Source: Pterois miles (lineage: Eukaryota; Chordata; Actinopteri; Perciformes; Scorpaenidae). From it: a stretch of 64,000 nucleotides of DNA. This document shows positions 60,701 to 64,000 of this stretch, one piece after another. The first letter of the stretch is position 1, and every line of letters starts with the position of its first letter. The translations under genes were made by a program, and so were the position numbers. Below the pieces are notes generated by a model, which did not search any database, had not been told where the DNA came from, and saw only the letters and a program-made list of their open reading frames with translations. The stretch covers positions 21,544,001-21,608,000 of the forward strand of contig CAMQGK010000567.1 in the NCBI GenBank assembly GCA_947000775.1, written 5' to 3'.

Positions 60701-63243
60701 AGTAGATTTGTGCCAATATGACACTGGGAAATACAGAGGCAGAATACTCATAGTCTGAAACAAAGCCATGTTATGCTAAATAGCAGGAAACAGTAATACT
60801 AGGAGAATAAAAATGAGAGCAATGTTCATTGTTCTTTATCCGAGCACGAATAATCAGAGTTTGTGTGTAGAAACAGGTACCGCGGTGTACAGCTCAGATC
60901 AAGGCAAAAACAAAATGCTGTCACTGTTTGAGGAAATGAGTCACTAAAAAGCAAACTGGAAGAGTGCAAAATCATTGTGTGACCTTGATCGAGTGCTGTG
61001 AGAAGTGACCCAGGCCAGATCCAGCTAAGTGTCAGGATTTTACCACAATTCTGCATAAAATTCACAAAAGCTTGTGTTGGCTCACTTCCCAGTACCCTGC
61101 GGTGCAGAGAGCCAAAATTCCTGCCTGTGTTTTTTAAGTTCTCAGCACTTTGTACCCCTCGCCAATGTCACAGCCTTCAAGGGGGCGAAAAAGACAAGAG
61201 AAATGTATACTGGAAACCATGTTTGTGCTGAAGTCGCAGTGGAGGGACTCTCGCTAGCTGGTAAACACAGGCGTCTTTGTGCAGCTGCAGCCAAAAAAAC
61301 TAATCTACATGTGTCCCCCGCACTCTGTATTCACTGCTCCTCCGCTGCCATTAGGCTTCCACCCTCATGGCTTGTCCTGGATGAAGGAGCCAAAACCACT
61401 CTGATCTCTTATGCTACATCTCACAGGACCAAACTCTTCAGTGAAAATGTTCTATTTCTTGGTGAATAGCATCTTATGTTATTTTTCTTAAAGCTGTAGC
61501 ACTTCTGTGTAACACAGCGACTAAAAATTACAGCACTCACACACACTTTTGTAGGCACCATTTGTGACTGAATACAAGGCCAACTCTGAGATACTGCTCC
61601 ACACAAGGACCCTTGAGCACCATAATGAGGAGGAGCATCATTGTGCAGACGACAGAGGGAGACACACAGAGGAAAGACAGTTTGTTATAAAGACATACAG
61701 AGCTGTGAAAGGCCACAGAAGATCTGAGCTGCAAGATGAATGCCGCTGATCTTTATGAACAATCACGACCACATCTGGATTTACCGCAGCCCACCTGCTT
61801 GCTGAGTGCGCCCTCTGGTGGGCAGGGATCGGGGTCCGTCCCCTGCAGCATTGAATGCTGCCACGCTGATCATGTAGGTGGTGTAGCCTGTCAGGTTTTT
61901 GAGCTTCACTCCGAGCTCCGGCAGGAACAGAGTACGCAGGCGCTCCGTCTCATTCTGGAGCTGAAACTCCCAGAAATAGATCTATAAAGAGTGAAAAGGG
62001 GAAAAAAATCAATGAAAAGATAAAAAATAAGAAAGGGGTGATGTAAGTTTGGCTGATTTGCAGTAACACAGAAAAAAAGGAGATATTATTGATACCTTGT
62101 AACCCTGTATGTCCCCATTCTGAGCATCCAGAGGAGGAGGGTCCCATGTGACGTCCAGCTGTGTGGCTGTAGAGGACTGGACCACCACATTTTGGGGAGG
62201 GGATGTTGGGACTAGAATAGAGCAGAGTGTTGTCACTTTTTCTGTATGCCTTGCTTAACATCGAAGAAATCAGGACTAAAGGTAAAGTAGCACACACGCT
62301 GCACAGAGAGTGAAGAAACATACCCGCCTCTCCAACAAACACTTCCTGTGGTGCGCTGCTGGGACCTTCCCCCACAGCGTTATACACACTGAGACGGATC
62401 TCGTAGCGTTTGTGTTTACTCAAATCTGCGAGGAGACAACCCACAGCAGTTAAGATCAAAAAAAAAAAAAAAAAAAAAAAAGAAAGTTCCTCCATAGAGA
62501 CACACAGTCATAATGACGCTTGTGGCAAGGCAACATTATGAATTGAACAGAAAAGACGGAGCGGTGGAATTGTAAAGGCAAAGTGATGAAAAGATGGGGT
62601 TGTTGTGGGGACACGGGGAAGATTTGTCAGCGATTAAAAAGAAAGAAAACACTGAATGATAGGGCATCTTGGAGAGAATTAAGTCATATACACATCTTAA
62701 GAATCAGAGGTGGCCCCTCAGTGGTTGCGGCTGAGTGGGAGGACGGCGCAAAAGTGCAGATGCTGTAAATTATTACACAAATGACATGCAACAGATGACA
62801 TGCAAACAGATGGGGCGTGACGGAAGAGAGGCGTAAAGGGACTTACTATCCAGTTCATACTGGGTGAGTGAGGATTCACTCAAGTTCCTGATGCTGTAAG
62901 GAGCTGGAGTTTGGATAGAGGATGGGAAAACAAGGGTAGATCACAGGATTGGGAAAGAGTGGCAATATTAGCTGCTATTTAGCAAAACACACCACCGGCC
63001 TTAATGGTAGCATCAAAAGTAACACTTTGATGTAAAAGCAAGTACATTTAGGTAGCATCACTTTCTGCGGAGTAGCTGATGGGTGAGCAGTGAAAGCGTA
63101 AACTCACCAGTGAGATCAGCCCAGTTGGCAGAGGGACTGTTAACTGTGCGGACGGTGAAGCTGCGTAGCCGGTCGTAGTGTAACTCCCGGTACCTGACTC
63201 TGAACCCCAACAGGACCCCATTTATGTGATCCTCAGAGGGAGG
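45343..63243 (-). CDS. sdk2: Sidekick cell adhesion molecule 2, 3' part of the gene (13 coding exons)
   Basis: Sidekick-2 is a single-pass immunoglobulin-superfamily receptor that mediates homophilic adhesion between matching neurons, notably in retinal synaptic layers. Full-length proteins have six Ig and thirteen FN3 domains; this window holds the last four FN3 domains (about residues 1-98, 99-199, 200-299 and 300-396 of the visible 669), a membrane helix (about 408-431) and a tail of about 238 residues. Exons: 63243-63108, 62903-62847, 62425-62324, 62211-62096, 61981-61795, 59591-59454, 58806-58645, 58529-58404, 57632-57468, 57385-57245, 56086-55942, 49603-49474, 45747-45343. Every junction is GT-AG and every phase fits, giving 2,010 bases with one stop. 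The start lies beyond the right edge. Which teleost copy (sdk2a or sdk2b) cannot be told. No frameshift or premature stop is seen. Confidence 0.96.
46113..46614. mobile_element. MITE with AAAGGTCCGGACACACCAAG ends
   Basis: The left AAAGGTCCGGACACACCAAG and the right end, reversed (AAAGGTCCTGACACAACAAG), form 20 bp inverted ends. The interior resembles the 31,900-32,450 repeat (CATGAAATAAAG, CACTCACC, TTCATTCTA, GAATTGGCC). Confidence 0.8.
46700..47000. mobile_element. Two inverted LINE-type 3' tails
   Basis: (AAG)n then CTTTATTAGTCCCACAATGG at 46,703-46,760, and the reverse form CCCCTCGTGGGACTAATAAA then (TTC)n at 46,955-47,003. The intervening stretch is an old retroposon body (CATACATGGTACATGCAGAC). 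Confidence 0.65.
47004..47243 (-). mobile_element. tRNA-derived SINE, full copy
   Basis: On the minus strand it starts GGGGCGGCAGTAGCTCAGTC (A box) and has GGTTCAAGTCCCG (B box), then a body with CTTGGGCACTGCCGAGGTGC and GAGCAAGGCACC. It is a polymerase III retroposon, not a working tRNA gene: it lacks a proper acceptor stem and continues into the SINE body. Its tail joins the LINE-type tail at 46,955-47,003. Related copies are at 51,580-51,815 and 54,205-54,410. Confidence 0.85.
47396..47530 (-). pseudogene. BED zinc-finger relic of a hAT transposase
   Basis: The minus strand reads RPKCIMCLQVLANEATKPAK then LKRHLIIKN. This matches the BED-finger start of ZBED5/SCAND3-like hAT proteins (CxxC, then PxKLxRHL), but the last histidine is replaced by asparagine. 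Only the finger remains. Confidence 0.6.
47815..48195 (+). pseudogene. L1-type LINE relic, end of ORF2
   Basis: The plus strand reads NCGS-stop-EANHYHLFWACPKV, then after frameshifts RIAFSMRLQKNKFEEIW. This is the C-terminal cysteine/histidine region and final helix of fish L1 ORF2. Stops and frameshifts show it is dead. A 127-codon open frame on the opposite strand is its shadow. Confidence 0.7.
48225..48380. repeat. AT-rich low-complexity tail
   Basis: TTATT/ATAATA runs directly after the L1 relic, perhaps its 3' tail. Confidence 0.5.
49474..49603 (-). CDS. sdk2: sdk2 exon, cytoplasmic tail
   Basis: 130 bp, acceptor CTGTCCAG, donor GTGAGCCC. Reads SPPRPSPGSLHYSDEDVSTK, then YNDLIPAESSSLTEKPSE and ISDSQ. 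The YSDED(V/I)-KYND block is a signature of sidekick tails. Confidence 0.96.
49656..49696. repeat. (GA)n microsatellite
   Basis: About 20 GA units in the sdk2 intron, 50 bp upstream of the exon at 49,474-49,603 on the minus strand, where it reads as a (TC)n polypyrimidine run. Confidence 0.95.
49925..51258. mobile_element. Foldback element (GTTATCAGGCC ends), copy 2
   Basis: Inverted arms about 100 bp long: CATAGATGTGGGTCAGCAGG at 49,97x and CCTACTGATCCACATCTATG at 51,19x. Same family as 38,781-39,460 but about twice as long, with extra interior sequence and a GTTTAGGCAACAC unit. Confidence 0.75.
51259..51577. other. sdk2 intronic sequence, nothing recognised
   Basis: No repeat boundary or exon signal. 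Confidence 0.4.
51578..51815 (-). mobile_element. tRNA-derived SINE, 5'-truncated copy
   Basis: (GAAA)n and CTTTATTAGTCCCACAGTGG, then GGAGAGATGTCAGAGTGATG and CACCTCGGCAGTGCCCAAGA. The tRNA head with A and B boxes is missing. Confidence 0.8.
51816..54200. other. sdk2 intronic sequence
   Basis: At 52,010-52,140 a fragment (CAGCTGTCTCCTGGTTGAAA, TTGACCCATCCAC) belongs to the same family as the 37,190-37,320 flank. Otherwise nothing recognised. A C/T-rich stretch at 53,240-53,340 has no exon signal. Confidence 0.45.
54205..54410 (+). mobile_element. SINE copy with inflated homopolymers
   Basis: GGGGGAGTAGCTTAG, GTCACGGGTTAAAATCCC, then ACCAAACCCCCAAATGCTCG follow the SINE at 47,004-47,243 (reversed) position by position, but with extra G, A and T runs and unusual substitutions. 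Confidence 0.65.
54411..54785. other. Homopolymer block, probably a sequencing or assembly artefact
   Basis: Long runs of A, T, G and C (more than 30 A at 54,469-54,496, about 28 G at 54,597-54,624, about 35 A at 54,747-54,781) with little other sequence. The open frames across it are poly-Lys/Phe/Pro/Gly and are not genes. Confidence 0.7.
54786..55110 (+). mobile_element. Dispersed element, family X, partial copy
   Basis: GATTTTCAAAGGGGTCCCTT, GACCTCTGACCTCAAGATAT and ACTTTATGATAATCACATGC, same orientation as 26,376. Confidence 0.7.
55111..55941. other. sdk2 intronic sequence, nothing recognised
   Basis: No exon is required by phase and none was seen. Confidence 0.5.
55942..56086 (-). CDS. 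sdk2: sdk2 exon, juxtamembrane cytoplasmic part
   Basis: 145 bp, acceptor CTCTTGTCCAG, donor GTCAGTC. Encodes GNHSNCTALPLTHGEMVRLD, then EGRFPALELNNRRLSVKNSF and CRKNGIYTR, the conserved stretch just after the membrane helix in sidekicks. Confidence 0.96.
57245..57385 (-). CDS. sdk2: sdk2 exon, transmembrane segment
   Basis: 141 bp, acceptor GTGTTTAG, donor GTACAAC. AQKVSPFYEEWW leads into a membrane helix of about 23 residues (FLVVIALVGLIFILLLVF) and a basic stop-transfer RGQSKKYTKK. Confidence 0.97.
57468..57632 (-). CDS. sdk2: sdk2 exon, last FN3 domain, second half
   Basis: 165 bp, phase 1 at both ends. Encodes DEGLWDILIKDIPKEVTSY to YDFRVIAVNDYGYGSPS; the YxFRVxAxNxxGxGxPS pattern is the F-G strand signature of FN3. 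Confidence 0.97.
57680..58345 (-). mobile_element. Dispersed element, family X, near-complete copy
   Basis: Reverse orientation: CATGTCTGTAAAGGGGAGAC, TTGAGGTCAGAGGTCAAGGG, CACAGGTATTTAGCATAAAA. Lies in the intron between the two halves of the last FN3 domain. Confidence 0.75.
58404..58529 (-). CDS. sdk2: sdk2 exon, last FN3 domain, first half
   Basis: 126 bp, acceptor GTCTTCCTAAG, donor GTGAGCC. GAPGPPGEPFIS, then TALTLHWTSGDQGRAPITRY and VIEARPS: the B and C strands with the conserved tryptophan. Confidence 0.96.
58645..58806 (-). CDS. sdk2: sdk2 exon, FN3 domain, second half
   Basis: 162 bp, phase 1 at both ends. VSKIVTVDVKGSAPLWMKIK, then LADGVTYNYRIRAKTLTYGP: the FN3 E-F-G strands. Confidence 0.96.
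58830..59440. other. sdk2 intronic sequence, nothing recognised
   Basis: A 130-codon minus frame (58,850-59,242) lacks splice support and sits within an intron whose flanking exons join in phase. Confidence 0.5.
59454..59591 (-). CDS. sdk2: sdk2 exon, FN3 domain, first half
   Basis: 138 bp, acceptor TTCACCAAAAG (a weak pyrimidine tract), donor GTGAGAAAG. APSAPSFIHFSELTTTSVNV, then SWGEPKQANGIIEGYRLVYE and PCTPVDG. Confidence 0.95.
59867..60606. mobile_element. MITE with GGGTTATTATAG ends
   Basis: The left AGGGTTATTATAGTAAAAACT and right AAACTATTATAACCTT are inverted. The interior repeats AAACTAAAACTAAAATGAA-like units. Located in an sdk2 intron. Confidence 0.7.
60607..61794. other. sdk2 intronic sequence, nothing recognised
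   Basis: A 131-codon plus-strand frame (61,074-61,469) has no support. Confidence 0.45.
61795..61981 (-). CDS. sdk2: sdk2 exon, FN3 domain, second half
   Basis: 187 bp. IYFWEFQLQNETERLRTLFL, then GVKLKNLTGYTTYMISVAAF and NAAGDGPRSLPTRGRTQQA. The LKNLTGYTTY-AFNAAGDGP block is strongly characteristic of sidekicks. Confidence 0.97.
62096..62211 (-). CDS. sdk2: sdk2 exon, FN3 domain, first half
   Basis: 116 bp, acceptor TATTCTAG, donor GTATCAAT. VPTSPPQNVVVQSSTATQLD, then VTWDPPPLDAQNGDIQGYK: typical FN3 B-C strands with a WDPPP motif. Confidence 0.97.
62324..62425 (-). CDS. sdk2: sdk2 exon, FN3 domain, end
   Basis: 102 bp. After the split asparagine codon: LSKHKRYEIRLSVYNAVGEG, then PSSAPQEVFVGEA. 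The F-G strands (YEIRxSVYNAVGEGP) are near-invariant in sidekicks. Confidence 0.97.
62456..62481. repeat. Poly(A) run
   Basis: About 23 A, 31 bp upstream of the exon at 62,324-62,425 on the minus strand, where it reads as poly(T). Confidence 0.95.
62847..62903 (-). CDS. sdk2: sdk2 exon, FN3 domain, middle
   Basis: 57 bp, acceptor CCAAACTCCAG, donor GTAAGTCC. PYSIRNLSESSLTQYELD; short but phase-consistent on both sides. Confidence 0.93.
63108..63243 (-). CDS. sdk2: sdk2 exon, FN3 domain, first visible part
   Basis: 136 bp, acceptor CTCTTTGCAG, donor GTGAGTTT. PPSEDHINGVLLGFRVRYRE, then LHYDRLRSFTVRTVNSPSAN and WADLT. The start of this FN3 domain is in an exon outside the window. Confidence 0.96.
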
Positions 63244-63261
63244 CTGCAAAGAGAAGTGGTC

Positions 63262-63500
63262 TGCTTAAAGGGATAGTTTGGGTATTTTGAAGTGGGGCTG
63301 TATGAAGTACTTATTCATACTCAGTGGATTATGTGGTCTGCACTTCCCCAGTTTGGAGAAGCAGACAGGAGTTACCTTACAGAACCAAATTAATGGACTG
63401 CTGTGGATGGGGTTGACAAAATGTATTTAAGCCACCTAAAAGAAAGGCTCCACTAAAAAAATCATTGTCAGTTTAAATGTACGCTGTGTGTTTTAGTGCG
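63262..63500. mobile_element. Arm of a TTAAAGGGATAGTT foldback element
   Basis: TTAAAGGGATAGTTTGGGTA, then TGTATGAAGTACTTATTCAT and AAAAAATCATTGTCAGTTTA match the arms of 7,808-8,832. The second arm was not found before the window edge. Confidence 0.6.
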
Positions 63501-64000
63501 TTGTTGTAATTGTTTTGGATGACACTGAAGTGTTTTGCGCGCTATTTTTGCATCGCTGAGCGCCTCGCCTTGTGTTTTTACAGAACACCTTGAATTGAAA
63601 AGAATTCAACTCAGAGCAGAAAAGCACTTGATGTCATTAGCAGGTTTTTTTTCCTGCTTTTTGAGATGACTTGGATACCCGGAGCTATATGAGTTTACTA
63701 ACCATAGTTACAATAACCTGAACAGAAAACAGATGGAGGCAAATCAGGGCAGTACTTGAGATTTAAGGTTAGTAGTCTTCAGTCATTTAAACTGTGTCGT
63801 TAACTATTGGGGTCGCGTACAGTTCATGGTTTGTAATATGGTAACATTAGCAATCATTTGGTGGTTGCCCAGCAACATATACAATAAAAAGACGCAGCAA
63901 ATTCAAAAAAATGCTGTTTCTGATCGGACAACAAAAAGGCAGTGAAGAACAGCAGCTAGAGCACAGATAACGGTTTCCGTTGCTTGTTGGAAACAGACTC
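63501..64000. other. sdk2 intronic sequence at the window edge
   Basis: No exon recognised. The next upstream sdk2 exon must lie beyond 64,000 or be too short to see. Confidence 0.5.

Overview
This window looks like nuclear DNA of a ray-finned fish, probably a percomorph teleost. Genes are split into short exons with GT-AG junctions. The recognisable proteins are vertebrate-specific, and the space between them is filled with transposon debris typical of teleosts: tRNA-headed SINEs, L1- and L2-type LINE relics, hAT- and Harbinger-like non-autonomous elements, foldback elements and minisatellites. All supported genes lie on the minus strand. No operon, CRISPR array, virus, toxin gene or functional RNA gene was found.

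Right part (43.9-63.2 kb): the 3' part of sidekick-2 (sdk2), a synaptic adhesion receptor. Thirteen consecutive coding exons join in frame and encode the last 669 residues: four fibronectin type III domains, one membrane helix and a cytoplasmic tail ending in the PDZ ligand GFSSFV. The gene continues beyond the right edge. Its introns hold several repeat copies and one badly degraded or mis-sequenced block (54.2-54.8 kb).

Middle (21.3-38 kb): cdc42ep4 (Borg4), a Cdc42 effector with a CRIB motif, coded in one exon (21,843-22,886). A CpG-rich stretch with a strong minus-strand splice donor near 38 kb may be its non-coding first exon. The order cdc42ep4 then sdk2, both in one direction, matches human 17q25.1. 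Most of 23-43 kb is non-coding and repeat-rich.

Left part (7.5-16.8 kb): seven to eight splice-bounded minus-strand exons that I do not recognise. Three encode the start of a small coiled-coil protein. Three others encode a small basic protein starting MAEK. Two exons between them do not keep a single reading frame, so this is either two genes or one transcription unit with two open frames. The promoter-like sequence upstream of the first exon is tandemly duplicated.

Left edge (1-7.4 kb): a satellite of about 158-173 bp monomers in a higher-order A-B-A'-B' arrangement. Each block ends in a cap of about 500 bp that carries a hairpin and a captured dispersed repeat. A second, simpler array at 11.4-12.7 kb shares its core motif. 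I found no convincing new molecular system. The best leads are the split-frame exon chain, the duplicated promoter, the TA repeat beside a splice acceptor, and the composite satellite.
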